DNA of 64,000 nt from Solen grandis. Lineage: Eukaryota > Mollusca > Bivalvia > Adapedonta > Solenidae. How positions within the stretch are numbered: the first letter of the stretch is position 1; the number at the start of each line of letters is the position of its first letter. The notes beneath the pieces were generated by a model. The model did not search any database. It saw only the letters and a list, made by a program, of their open reading frames with translations, and was not told the DNA's origin. The stretch spans positions 29,701,496-29,765,495 of the forward strand of contig CM037777.1 in NCBI GenBank assembly GCA_021229015.1. The letters run 5' to 3'. The translations under genes and the position numbers were made by a program. Below, piece by piece: positions 46,824 to 57,685 of this stretch.

Positions 46824-47941
46824 GCTTGTCCGACTAGTTCTGTCATCTCGAGTTAAAAATGGACAGGATCAAAACTGTTTTAAAAATACAAAAAGAAAAA
46901 AAAAATAATAAAAAAATAAAAATTAAGAAAAAAAAAAAAAAACTGTCGCGGGGAAATCTGTGAGTTTTTTTTTTTAACAAATTGCTCATCACCGCCTGAC
47001 GAGACCATTAGAGAGGTCGAAACAGTTAAAATACATATTTTAAAAAATATTATTAAATAAAGACGTCTGAGGGGATTAAGCGCTTTAAGTATCCATACCA
47101 AACATTCATTCAATGGATATTCAGCCGATTATTGTATCCAATTTTACAATTTTCGAAGATGTTAGAGGCCTAAGAGTTTGGACCTTGTAAAATTTCCACT
47201 GTGAAAATAAGTTTTTAAGAATAATAAGATCAATTGAAAAAACGTGTCCAGGAAATGCCAGAATTCACCATTTGACATCTTATTTTTCAATTTTTTTCGG
47301 GGGAGGCCCCGGAACCCCACCAGTGGGAGGGGACACCCCTCCCCCACCCTCCTCTTCTCGGCACTTCGTGCCTCGCTGTGCGTATAATTTTTCAAAGTCT
47401 ACGCCTATGTATGTAACTCTAACTCCATCGTTTAAGCAGGATTGATCTTGATAGATGCAAAGATTATGTGACGCCATATGGCACGTTCTCCTGCAACTCT
47501 AGCTACTAGTATTATGACAGCTGAACCCGTTCTTCTTTTCATGATAAACCCGTCGGCCGTCTCTCAGTGCCTTAAGCACTTTGACTTCTTTCATTACGAT
47601 CCTGAGTGTGTTTCCATTCAAGAAATACATACCTAAGGAATTCATGATAGTGCTAACACTATTTAAACAATTACATTGGTACGCTACTGAGCGCGGAGGG
47701 ATACAAAATGGTTAAAGTGGTCGTGGTAATAAAGCAAATCAACGATGCCTGCTTTTGACTTACGGAAACGTAAGACCGGCGGCTACCGCCAGTCTAAAAA
47801 AACAATAATAACTACCTGCGAATGCCTTAGACATGTCTGTTAAGTTTGTTTTTAAGTTAGAAAAAAAAAATAAGAGTTAATAAACCAGCATGTGTTACAT
47901 GTGTTCTTATAATGTCAAAGCCAACCATTAAAAGTTGAAGG
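46824..47941. other. Non-coding stretch after the hAT pseudogene
   Basis: Long A runs (46895-46945) and a T run (about 46965) come first. A C/G-rich tract at 47295-47370 (GGGGGAGGCCCCGGAACCCC, then CACCCCTCCCCCACCCTCC) follows; it looks like a repeat-family tail. No gene is seen. Confidence 0.6.
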
Positions 47942-48195
47942 GGGCCGCCGTGGCCGAGCGGTTACAGTCGTGGACTACAAATCTCTCAGCCCCTCACCGC
48001 TGTGGGTTCGAATCCCGGTAGGGACTTCGGATTTTTCATGTGAGGAAGCCTTCCAGCTGGCTTGCGGTAGGTCGGTGGTTCTACCCGGGTACCTCTGTGT
48101 ACTCGGGGTCTTCCTCCACCTGTAATTAGCTGGATGTCGCTATATGATTGAAATACTATCGCAGCGACAGTAAATCCCAATACAACAACAACAAG
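47942..48195 (+). mobile_element. tRNA-derived SINE with long-arm tRNA head
   Basis: The head GCCGCCGTGGCCGAGCGGTT (box A) followed by GTGGGTTCGAATCCCGG (box B), about 45 bp further on, resembles a long-variable-arm tRNA (Leu or Ser class). The body contains CTTCCAGCTGGCTTGCGGTA, CGGTGGTTCTACCCGGGTAC and CTTCCTCCACCTGTAATTAG, resembling a conserved SINE central domain. The tail is AATCCCAATACAACAACAAC. Confidence 0.85.
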
Positions 48196-48309
48196 AACAT
48201 TAAAAGTTTAAAACCTGTAGCTTTAATGGTCAATAAAGAAGTAGTTTAAATATACAATTAAAAATTGAGGATAACTATAAACAAACGCTCGTCTGTTTTA
48301 CATGTCGAC

Positions 48310-48516
48310 AATTCTAAGATAAAAAGGGGCATAACTCCGAAAAAAGAGCTTTCAGATTTATGCCCCTTGTTTTACAACTGCACCTAAACATGATTATTAA
48401 GTATTCCAAGTTTCGTGTTGATACCCTTCAAAAGATAATTAAAGTTTTTGCACGACAACGACGACGACCCAGCGACCGTAATAGCTCGATTTTTTTCTTC
48501 GAAACAACCGAGCTAA
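48310..48516 (-). mobile_element. Fragment of another 5'-palindrome repeat family
   Basis: On the minus strand the fragment begins AGCTCGGTTGTTTCGAAG, pairing with ATCGAGCT. A GTCGTCGTCGTTGTCG stretch follows, and the fragment runs to GGGGCATAA. The plan (short palindrome, then a GTCGTC-rich stretch) is like the AGCTCACC family, but the sequence differs. No 3' hairpin end was found. Confidence 0.5.
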
Positions 48517-48704
48517 TAATTGCTCTCCATGCAGAGTGTAAAACGTTCATGTGAGGTATTTCAAACAGTACTTTAATGGGGAAAAAATCAAATTAAATGA
48601 AAATAACTAAACCAAAATTATTATCGAAAAAAAAGTTAACTGTTGTGAGTTTTAATTACACAAAAATGTTACATTTTATAATAATAATAATAAAAAAAAT
48701 AAAC

Positions 48705-48786
48705 CTAACATTGGACGGAAGTATACACTGTGATCCTTTGCCAGCCTGGTCATTTTCCAGTCATCAATGAGAGCAGCAACATTTGT
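48705..48786 (-). CDS. CaRF-like gene, exon 5 of those visible
   Basis: This minus-strand exon lies between acceptor AGTGACCAG and a GTTTAT donor. It encodes NVAALIDDWKMTRLAKDHSVYFRP, whose FRP ending matches the segment that follows the DNA-binding region in invertebrate CaRF-like proteins. The next exons would lie further left and were not recognised before the SINE at 47942. Confidence 0.45.
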
Positions 48787-49361
48787 CTGGTCACTATAAA
48801 ACATAATGGCATTGAGAAAAAAAACACAGCGTGACTTATTTCTGATAGCAATGATAGATTTATAATGATAAATAATACACAAATATTTCCAGTATATCAT
48901 AAAGCTCTTAGAATGGTCCTGTCTTTGACTTTTGAGAAAATAAATATAGTCTTGTTTAAAGAAAGAAAAATAAATAAATTAATTAACCTTCAAATACATG
49001 AACTAATTAGTCCAAAAAGACGGACATATTAGCCTTATATGACAATTATTTGAAAAAAAAAGAAAGTGATATGACGTTCAATAAACATTGTAATTAAGTA
49101 AAATATGGTTCTGAAAAATCAGTTACATATAAGTAAAAACAAGGTAGTCTAATTTAGTACATACTTGTATTTTATTAAGAAAGGATTAACAAGCATGATC
49201 TCTTAAATTGTAAAAATTAACGTTTCAAAATTAGATGTCTAGAGTTAATCGAGGACGATCAATATGGATTTTTTGGATAGGTCGCTTTACTTGAAGAATG
49301 TTCACAACAGCAGCGTCTTGAGTGTACATGTACGATTAAAAAAAGCAGATTATTACTTAAT

Positions 49362-49643
49362 CTGGTTAGTGCAACTTTGAATGTCGTATACCACACACGA
49401 CAATTAAAAATGACGCACAAAAATTACAAACGAAACACGAAAATACGCGTTAAAATCGCGTTGATTTTCTATGATTTTTCTATAAAAATCACAATAAATG
49501 TCAAGCGTCGTTTTAAATGACATTCGACGCGTCGCATTGTCGTGTGTCGCTTCATATTGCCAAGCTAATATCGGGCATTGTGTAGAAAGGTTGATACACG
49601 ACAATTGTAAACGACACACGGCATTCAAAGTGGCACTAACTGG
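49362..49643. mobile_element. 282-bp MITE in the CaRF-like gene intron
   Basis: CTGGTTAGTGCAACTTTGAA at 49362 is matched, with three mismatches, by the complement ending at 49643 (CCAGTTAGTGCCACTTTGAA). The interior has further GACGC / GCGTC and CACGACAATT complementary words. No target duplication was established. Confidence 0.7.
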
Positions 49644-49778
49644 ATTCCGTAGATTATAAAGTGCATCTGGATTTAATTTACAAAGATATGGTCAAGTGAG
49701 CTAAACATTGTGTTGCTGATTCTTGTCTTCCATATAAAAGGGAAAAATATCTAAAGTATCATTTATTGAAAAAATTAC

Positions 49779-49978
49779 TTTGAGTCTGACAGGGCGTTTC
49801 CTCTGAGGGTGGAATCTTCTGTCATGTGGGCTGACTCCTTTAAAATTCTCTCTAACAAATTGCTCAACGCTTCTCTGAACATTCTCTGAACATTGCTCAC
49901 ATTGACACATCCATCCTGTACTACATTTTTGATATAGTCAGTCACTCGTTTGTCAAGGCGATTGGAATACACTGCAGG
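49779..49978 (-). CDS. CaRF-like gene exon broken by an 11-bp tandem duplication
   Basis: This minus-strand exon runs from acceptor TCTGTCCAG to donor GTAATT. The first part reads PAVYSNRLDKRVTDYIKNVV then QDGCVNVSNVQR; a second frame then gives FVRENFKGVSPHDRRFHP. Both pieces, in that order, match the CaRF (ALS2CR8, PF15299) domain, where a V..I...V.DG..NV..VQ helix is followed by RRFYP. The word AATGTTCAGAG occurs twice in tandem exactly at the frame change (about 49870-49895). The exon is 200 bp, and without one 11-bp copy it would be 189 bp, in phase with its neighbours. Confidence 0.65.
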
Positions 49979-50180
49979 CTGGACAGAAGGTTGAACATCA
50001 AATATTATTTTAAGTAAAAAAAATTCATTACACCATAGCCAAGATCATCTAAGTATGAAGTTTTCTTACTCATTTAATGTCTTAATAATTTATTTTACTT
50101 TCTTACTTAATAAAGTGACTTAACACGTTATTACTTACTAGCAGTTGCAAAAAAAAGCACGGCTGTCGGGAGGGTTTTAC

Positions 50181-50222
50181 CTCATAAATGTCATCTCTGG
50201 TTAGATTATGATCTAAATAAAG
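50181..50222 (-). CDS. CaRF-like gene, 42-bp micro-exon (candidate)
   Basis: It encodes LYLDHNLTRDDIYE between acceptor GCATTCACAG and donor GTAAAA. It keeps phase 0 with the exons on both sides. The call rests on splice signals and phase only. Confidence 0.35.
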
Positions 50223-50377
50223 CTGTGAATGCGGAGAGTTGAAATGGTTAATGTTATAGGCACAAAAGCCCACCGAATTTGCTTATCAGGTAACCTTATA
50301 ATAAAACCAATATTACACAAAATTACTCAATAAAATTCTATGGCCATTATAAGGATATTGTTTGTGATCAGTCATAT

Positions 50378-50379
<2 letters not shown>

Positions 50380-50410
<31 letters not shown>

Positions 50411-50440
50411 GTGTGTGTGTGTGATATATATATATATTAC
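50380..50440. repeat. Compound (AC)n(AT)n(GT)n(AT)n microsatellite
   Basis: The CA run, AT run and GT run form a near-perfect palindrome. It lies right at the donor side of the CaRF-like exon at 50441. Confidence 0.9.
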
Positions 50441-50566
50441 CTTTCCAGTCAAATGGTTTTGATGGTTCCCCAAAAACTGAATTAGTACCGTATAATCTTG
50501 TTGAGTGTTTTCATTAAACCGATCTCTCAACTTTTGGGAAGATAATCTTCTTTTCCATTTTGAGTC
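50441..50566 (-). CDS. CaRF-like gene exon
   Basis: This minus-strand exon of 42 codons lies between acceptor GCAGGACAG and donor GTAATA. It encodes DSKWKRRLSSQKLRD, then DYTVLIQFLGNHQNHLTGK. The W-K-R-(K/R) and LGN...H motifs fit the region before the helical part of the CaRF domain in invertebrate proteins. It is open and in phase with both neighbours. Confidence 0.55.
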
Positions 50567-50993
50567 CTGTCCTGCAAACTAAAAAGATACATCAGAATTT
50601 TATATAAATAATGACAGCATGATTAAACTTCAAATAAAATCATTTCTTACTTTTAATAATTATTTTTTTTAATAACAGACATGTATAAACATTATATTTA
50701 TTGCATTCTGTCTGTGCGAGCAATAATTGTGAAGGAAAAACAAATTGACCGTCTTCTCATTTCAGCAACAACTGTCTCTTGGATTTAACAACATTCCGAT
50801 TAATTTCATTCAATTTTACAGGGATGTCGTTCGCACAAAATTCTCAAATTAAGATGAAATTATCATTCTCGAAAATATGAAACTATACCATGTACAGTCT
50901 TATTCCTGTTAATGCATTTATAAGTTCTTGTGGTTAAAGTATTTAAAAATCATTACAATATATTTAATAGCATGTAGCGTATAATCTATTTAC

Positions 50994-51113
50994 CTTAAAA
51001 TCTGGAAATTTAATGATTCTTCTGATTTTTATTTTTGCCGGACAATTACACTTCTTGGAGGGCTGTATGAGTTGTTTGCCTTTTGTGAATGTATGGTCGA
51101 AATCTGGGACTTC
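50994..51113 (-). CDS. CaRF-like gene exon with CPAKI motif
   Basis: This minus-strand exon of exactly 40 codons lies between acceptor TAATATTCAG and donor GTAAAT. It encodes KKCNCPAKIKIRRIIKFPDF, the most telling block of the CaRF/ALS2CR8 domain (C.A.I.I.EI..FP.F). CaRF in vertebrates is a calcium-responsive transcription factor of neurons; invertebrates have many related genes of unknown role, some fused to transposase domains. With one neighbouring exon frame-shifted, this copy may be decaying. Confidence 0.6.
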
Positions 51114-52336
51114 CTGAATATTATATACATGCTAATGGAATAGAGTAACAAATAAAACTAGAATACTGTGCGTATACAAATACATGCACCTTATTAAGTA
51201 CGATACTGATAATGGTGATTTCTATGTCTTAATGGGTAATGTTAATATATGAAATAAACTTATAACAGATACAGAATTAACGAATATATTCATTTATGTT
51301 GTACTACAAAGGACAAATAAGCCTTTGCACTTATAGACGGTTGAGACCGAAACTGGGCTAAGTGCATATCGGCATAAGCCCTTGTATATAATTCATACAT
51401 ATAATACATATATTCTGGTTCAACAATAACGTTTATATACATTTCATGGATTGCTTCATTAAAAGCTATAGGCTTTACCGGACAGAACAGAACATATACT
51501 TCATTAAACTTAAGCATTAACAGCTTATGGCTATACACATTTACATATATGCTATACAATAAAACAAAACTTTTTACAATATCAATATCGTGAGAATGTT
51601 TTACAAATATATAATATCAGTAATGGTTATTATTATGTAGTTAACATTTTCTTAACTCTTCACAATCATTATCATCAGAAGTTGCAGCTGTTATTTCTCT
51701 TTTCATGTTCTTATGGTTTTTTTTTTCATCATCATCATCATCATCATCATTTTTTTTAAGTAGAGCTATAAATAAAGACATACAAGGGCGTGTAATGTGT
51801 GTTAACTGGGAATATATATATTTGACGTACAAGTATATAACTATTAAACATATATAGGAAAATTTCAGATATCAGGAACTGTCATTTTAATTTTTCAAGT
51901 TGGTTTGCTTTATCAGCCGGTTGCTCATAACGCTTGCTTACTGGTTGAGGCTTGTGTCTGTTTGGACCATACTGGCACTCTCTAAGATCACAGCCTATGA
52001 TTACGAATGGAACACCGTCAAATGGCACAGGAATAGTCTCTCTGGAGTGTTCTTCAAATTTAATTCGTCGATGATGATCTAGTGATGAAACGTCTAAAAT
52101 TAATGCAATCTAATTTTGTAATATTCAGGTTATCAATTAGCATTTTTAGACTTTATTATCAGGTTAAGCAAACGTATCGGAATCAATTCAATGTGTACGT
52201 TGTTTAATTCGTTATAATTATGTTGTGCAATGCATGATAGGAATTTTCTCTACAAGAGCTTACATCAAAATCATCTCTTTTTATATAAGTAAGCAGCATC
52301 CACAACACCAATTACAGCAATTAATGCAGCATTTCG
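51114..52336. other. Non-coding stretch
   Basis: No gene was recognised. The 89-codon minus frame at 51290-51559 has no family I know and lacks supporting features. A (CAT)n run occurs at 51727-51750. Confidence 0.5.
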
Positions 52337-52566
52337 GTCATCATCATCATCATCATCATCATTATCGTCATTAAACTTATCATCATGAATTTATATATAC
52401 ATGCAAGGTTCTTTTTTCATCAACAATATCACCATCATCATCAGTAGCTGTAATATATATCTCTTCTTATGCGATAATGTTCAATCTCATATTGTACTGA
52501 GAGTATCAATAAATCTGATTCTGAACTCTATATTTGTCAACATCATCATCATCATCATCATCATCA
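52337..52566. repeat. Interrupted (CAT)n microsatellites
   Basis: CATCATCATCAT runs occur at 52337-52361, about 52430-52443 and 52541-52565. Similar runs occur at 51727-51750, 53085-53100, 53150-53168 and 56241-56261. Confidence 0.9.
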
Positions 52567-52669
52567 ATATAGCAGCTCTTTCATCAGTAGCATAAACATT
52601 TTATTCCTTTTCACTATGTCGTTCTTCCCGTTATATTTATGCTGTTCAGTGCATTAAACATTTTTAAAC

Positions 52670-52935
52670 CGTAGCCGATGACGAGTGGTTAGAGCGTCCG
52701 CCTTGGGAGCAGGAAGTCGTGGGTTCGATCCTCGGCCGCGACATACCAAAGTCGTTAAAAATGGTACTGTTATAGCTCCCTTGCTTGGCGCTCAACATAA
52801 TATTATAAGGGTAGTTGCAGGACTGGTTGGCCCGGTGTCAGGATAATGTGACTGGATGTGGTGACATGCCACATGTGTATGGTGTGATACTGCAGTGTGG
52901 CAGCACTATATCAGTCAACATAGGGAGACATTGGA
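52670..52935 (+). mobile_element. tRNA-derived SINE
   Basis: The head GTAGCCGATGACGAGTGGTT / AGAGCGTCCGCC (box A) and GTGGGTTCGATCCTCGG (box B) is followed by GCGACATACC. A body with GACTGGTTGGCCCGGTGTCA, GATAATGTGACTGGATG and ATACTGCAGTGTGGCAGC follows. The head is the best-preserved tRNA structure in the window after the SINE at 47942. Confidence 0.85.
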
Positions 52936-53009
52936 TCTCAGGTTGTTTTTTTCTCTTCCTTATCAGGGGCCGTTCATATGTGCCATTATTTAAATTCATG
53001 CAGTCACCA

Positions 53010-53290
53010 TCATCATCAAAAAACAACAACAGAAACAACAAATCAAAACGTAGCAGCAACAATTAATTGATTTAGCGTCATCATCATCGTCATCATCAAC
53101 AACAACAACATCAAAAAATAGCGGCAACAATTCATGGATTTAGCTTCACTTCATCATCATCATCATCAAAAAAAAAAAAAAAATAAAAGGCGCGGCAAAA
53201 TTCATGGATTTAGCTTCATCATAATATCATCATAATCATCTTCATCATCGTCACCAAATTCATCATCATCAGCTGCAGCTGCAGCAGCAG
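53010..53290. repeat. Tandem repeats with CATCAT, CAACAA and GCAGCA runs
   Basis: AACAATTCATGGATTTAGC-like words recur about three times (53060, 53125, 53195), each followed by TCATCATCATC runs. A (CTGCAG)n stretch lies at 53271-53290. Confidence 0.85.
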
Positions 53291-53577
53291 CATTTCTTCA
53301 CTTTTATTTTGTATCACTTGGTTGGGCCTTAAACTTTAGCTCATTTACGCAAAGTAAAAAGGAATATTAAAAGTGAATTTGTATTTTTTTTAAAAAAGTG
53401 ATGTATGTCCATGAATATTAAAACTGAATTTTTATTTAATTTTTTTAAAAAAGTGATGCATGTCATTCTCTTTTATTACACTATATACATAGTTTGACGA
53501 TTCGTAAACATACTGCATTTCTATATTTAAATTTACAGAATAATACATGAACAGAACAGAAAAAAATTTAATACATG

Positions 53578-53681
53578 GCTAGTCGGGGCATTTGAGTGAT
53601 AATTGCCCCGGCTATGCGATAACTGCCCGAGGGCAGTTATCAATTAAACGGGGCTATTATCACTCAAATGCCCCGACTAGC
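53578..53681. mobile_element. 104-bp nested foldback
   Basis: Outer arms GCTAGTCGGGGCATTTGAGT... pair over about 33 bp with one mismatch. Inside the loop, a second perfect hairpin (GATAACTGCCC / GGGCAGTTATC) shares the CTGCCC-type words. No convincing target duplication is visible. Confidence 0.85.
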
Positions 53682-54521
53682 TATTCATTGTTCTTTATAT
53701 GTGTATGTCACTCTCACTTACACAAAAAAAGTAATTTGATTTTGAAACATATCCTATTTATCTGATTACCATCATCATGTTTGCATGCATTGTATATATT
53801 TTGTTTATGTGACGATGAGCTTATATGCTTAAGTCTTATAAAATATGTTCTGTTCTGTTCTATAATGCATGTTATATATAACGTCATTTTGACATTCTAT
53901 CATTAGTTTTAGTCAAACGCAAACCGTAGATATTAGTATTCATTATTTTTACTCTTTTTAATATAGGTTCATATTTTTACTGCATTTTGAGTATTGAAAT
54001 GGATTTAATTAGCTGCGGTCAAACCAGTGTACATTGTTCACGCATATTGGAATCACCATGAATATACTGACAGACTATAAGCATTGATTAAAAAGATATA
54101 TGTCTGAGTCAAGTGATATTTCATTAAATAGCCAAATTGACTTCTACATGTAGTTAAAATCAAGTCCACGAATAAGTTAAACACACAAAAGTGCATGCGC
54201 GTTTCCGATATTATTCATATACATACATATATAATTTCTATATTCTCCATAAAACATTTTTGCAAGTGTGTAAACTTAGCAAATTTTGACGTCAAATGGT
54301 GTTAAAATGATAAGACTGTTCAAAATATACGAATCTTGATAACGGTCATGTTTGAAATAAAAAATGACGCCACGTTTTCACGTGTGCTTTTTCCATTGGC
54401 GATTATCATGATAATTGCCCTCCTACTAGTAGGGCAAAGTTGTGATAAACCTTTTCAAACACGGATAATCGTTTTTTCAACGTATTTTTGTTATTATATT
54501 TAGTAACATGTACACGTATTA

Positions 54522-54527
54522 TATGTG
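54522..54527. other. Target site duplication TATGTG, left
   Basis: TATGTG directly precedes the left terminus and is repeated exactly at 62020-62025. A 6-bp duplication is the hallmark of Polinton/Maverick integration. Confidence 0.9.
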
Positions 54528-55402
54528 AGTAGTAAGTCTGACGCTTTGCATCCAAACAAGCGGGCGCCATTTTGTTGACCTAGTTTCTATTTTTAGTAAT
54601 CTTTGTTACTATTAATAGTTACTCATTTGCATATAAGCATTTTAGGGTATGACGCGTAGTGGTCATGGTGAAGGCGGACATTTTATTTCTTATGTGTGTA
54701 TTGCGCATGCGTGGTGGCCATTTTGGATTATAGTATGACATCATGGGCTATATTTAAAATGACATCATGATCTATAATTAGAATGACCTTGTCGGTAGAA
54801 TGACCTCATGTTTGTCTCATTGATGTACAGAGCTGACTTGTACATTCAACCTAAGGCTTGATCACGGGCATTGAGGTTCAGGTCCTTAGCCCTAGGCGGA
54901 GACTCATGGTGTACAATGGACAATTCAAACACCGTATAAGAGAAAAGTGGCAGCAATAAATAGAAAATAAAATTGGTAAAATCACTACTTTAGTAAAAAG
55001 GAACAAAATACATTAAAATAAGTAAGAATAAATGTATAAATATGTAATATAGAAAATAAGAAAAACTCAATAAATACATAAGTCAAAAAGAAATGATACA
55101 TTATTTTCAAAGAGAAACACTTACGATGTGAACAGTTCCCTATCTTCCAAGAGAATGAGTACATTTCCGGTAACTACTCTAATGTGTTTTCCATTTATGG
55201 TCAAAGTGTTTCCGGTCTCTATTTTTAGTCCAAAGCGTGAGAACATACTCTGTGTTTATGGGAACCCTGCTGTGAAAGTTATTCACTTTTCCCCAACACC
55301 GGATCTCCGGTATGAACATGAAGTGGCATCCAGCTGTGAAAGTCATTAAATGCATGGATCTGAAGAATCATGTCTGAACATGTACCCTGTGATCATGAGA
55401 AC
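54528..55402 (+). repeat. Left inverted arm of the Polinton
   Basis: It is matched in reverse complement by 61325-62019. Shared landmarks include TCATTTGCATATAAGC, GACGCGTAGTGG, CCTTAGCCCTAGGCGG and AACACCGGATC. About 180 bp at 54895-55085 is absent from the right arm. A roughly 100-bp stretch with GAACCCTGCTGTGAAAGTTA and CATCCAGCTGTGAAAGTC is repeated in tandem at about 55260 and 55398. Confidence 0.9.
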
Positions 55403-55883
55403 CCTGCTGTGAAAGTTATTAACTTTTCCCCAACACCGGATCTTCGGTATGAACATGAAGTGGTATCCAGCTGTGAAAGTCATTAAATGCATGGCCTTTT
55501 TTCTACTCTAACATTTAATCATTTGAGCATACAAATAGTAAGTAGCTTCAAAATAAATCTGTTGTTTTGATTTTCAATCGAATTATTGTCAATTATCGAT
55601 TTTATTGATTTCCCATTTTTCAAAGAGTTGGTTGTTTTGAGGATCCTATTATCAAAGAAAACAAACACATTTTAATCTGTTACTTATTTTATTTTGCAAT
55701 ACAGTTCGTTTTCATATGCACACATTTTCTTTAAATTTTATTTTGCAATACAGTTCGTTTTCATATGCACACATTTTCCGTTCTACAATTATACAATTTA
55801 AATCTGTTACTTATTTTATTTTGCAATACAAATCGTTTTAACATGCACACATTTTCTGTTCTATAATTATATTGTCCTTAGTC

Positions 55884-56192
55884 TCAAACATAGAAGGTTG
55901 AATTGGCCGGAATTCCTGGTGGTCGAAATCTTTTGTTTGATTTTACAGGGGAACTCATATTCTGACGTTTCATGGAAGTAGACTTTCTTTCCCTTAGTGG
56001 AGAGTCTTGTCTCTTGAGTTCTGACTTGGCCATTTCTACCGCTTGTGCCGCAGGGGTAACATATTGATTGGTCGGTTCTTTAGACGTGCCACCAGTCTGT
56101 ATTTTTTCTACAACGTAGTGTCCTTTATGATTAGGACGTAGTTTTCCCTCGGCCATGAGGCGAAAATGTTGTGACCATCTGTCAATGTTCAT
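55884..56192 (-). CDS. Small Polinton ORF, unidentified
   Basis: The ORF has 102 codons and starts MNIDRWSQHFRLMAEGKL. The C-terminal half is basic, with many S/K/R. It follows the ATPase gene on the same strand, 44 bp after its stop. I do not recognise the family; by position it may be a small virion-associated protein, which is a guess from context. A clean ATG start and an intact frame make it more gene-like than its neighbours. Confidence 0.5.
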   Translation of the reverse strand: MNIDRWSQHFRLMAEGKLRPNHKGHYVVEKIQTGGTSKEPTNQYVTPAAQAVEMAKSELKRQDSPLRERKSTSMKRQNMSSPVKSNKRFRPPGIPANSTFYV

Positions 56193-56236
56193 TATTAGTT
56201 TTTATTTATGTCTATTAGTCTTCTCCCCTTATAAAC

Positions 56237-57685
56237 TTATTCATCATCATCATCATCATCACTAGATTCCGAATCTATCTCTCCGTGACCAATGACCTCA
56301 TCGAACCAATGATTGTACTTTTTCAATACTCGTTTAATCACTTTCTTTTTATTGTCTGAATCCAAAATTTCTCGAAGAATTTTCTGATGAACGACGCTTC
56401 CTTCTAGTTGAGCCGCTGTTCTTTTTTATCGTCTTCAAAGACAAACTCGTAGGCTTTTGAACGGGCTTTCTGTTATGAGTTTCCTTCATTTCTATATTCG
56501 TAGTATTTTTCATCCCAAATTGTTTCGTTTTCTCACCAGCTTTTTTGGCTATGGATTCAAAATATTCATTTATGTCTTCATTGTAGTCTTGTTCGTCCAA
56601 AGAACTTTCATTATCAGAACCATCATCGCAGGTGATCCAATCTCGACAGCCTACTTTACTCGTACGCTCATCTTCATTACTAGTATGTTCAGTTTTTCTT
56701 TTCAACAACGCTGGACACCATGCTCTGACATGTTTTTGTAAGTTACTGTCTGGAAACATAGAACCGCAGTCGTCGCAAGAAATCATGATGTTTTGCAAAG
56801 TCTCGACTGGAACAGTACCCTGTCTCTGTATATCGTTTGGTGGTTCCATTCTACAATCTGTTTCTCTTATAAATTCCATCACATTTGTGCGCATTCGCAG
56901 TGAAGCTGGTGTAAGTGGCTTTAAATCTACGAGTAAATAGCCATAGGAATGACTAACAGCCTTTTCAAAGGGTCTTAACAGTTCTTGGGGGTTACTGGGG
57001 TACATTTGTCGGGCAAGGGTCATAACCTGTTGTCTGTCTATAGGGTTGTTAAATAATACCAGATAATGGCAATCTCGTCTCTGGGTAGGATCTTTGCTGA
57101 AATACAGGTTTTGGTTGAGAGCAATGACAGACAGATTTCGATGGTGGCTACCTTCCGTGAATAAATCTGTCACTCGTTGGTCTTTCACCGCTTCCGTAGC
57201 TATGTCATCTAATATGATCACATTTCTGACTCTAGGGTCCAAAAACTCATCTTTTTCCAGATTGAAAGGTACTCCTTTTTTGAATTCTACTTCCGGAAAA
57301 ACGTTTCTTTGTATTTCGTCATATAACGTTTGCTATCTCTTGTATAACCAGATAATACGTTGTGGAGCGGGACGAAGTTTTTCATAAGACCTCTGTAGTA
57401 GTTGTGATACGAAGTAAGTTTTACCGTAAGAGGTCGGTCTGCTGACCATACGCGTAAAGGGATGTTGAAAAACAAATACCTGTCCATTAGTTAATGTTGA
57501 AGGAGGTATTTCCCTAACTTTCTTTTGTGTCTGTACTTCCTGAAAGGAGGAGGAAGAGTCAATTCTGTAGGAGGAGGCGTTTCATTGACTGTCTTTCCAT
57601 TTCCATGTTTAAATGCACAATGTCTTAACATATTGTCCCTTCTTGTGAATACTTGTTCACACTCTAAACATTTTATAGAAAACAT
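56237..57685 (-). pseudogene. Polinton packaging ATPase (FtsK/HerA-type), decayed
   Basis: The N-terminal piece (57685-57491) has a C2H2 finger (CLECEQVF...H....H). After a frame change near 57520-57560 (either an indel or a short intron, since TCCTCCTTTCAG is acceptor-like) comes the ATPase core. A Walker A-like PTSYGKT lies at about 57418-57437 and a Walker B VIILDD at about 57205-57222. LFTEGSHHRNLSV and LARQMYP are typical of adintovirus/Polinton A32-like ATPases. An in-frame TAG occurs at 57333-57335. A second C2HC finger (CDDCGSMF...H....C) and acidic and lysine-rich tails follow. A further frame change at an A run near 56425 leads to a C-terminus ending in aspartates and TAA at 56237-56239. 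In the family this enzyme drives DNA into capsids. As read it is non-functional. Confidence 0.85.

Noticed and set aside
47942..48030. Functional tRNA gene
   Set aside because: The tRNA-like head continues into a SINE body and A/C-rich tail, and the acceptor stem does not close cleanly.
51290..51559. 89-codon minus frame as a further CaRF-like exon
   Set aside because: No CaRF block is visible, and it lacks splice signals that fit the phase of the next exon.
55128..55349. 73-codon + frame in the left Polinton arm
   Set aside because: The same DNA is an inverted terminal arm and is open by chance; the copy in the right arm is not preserved as the same protein.
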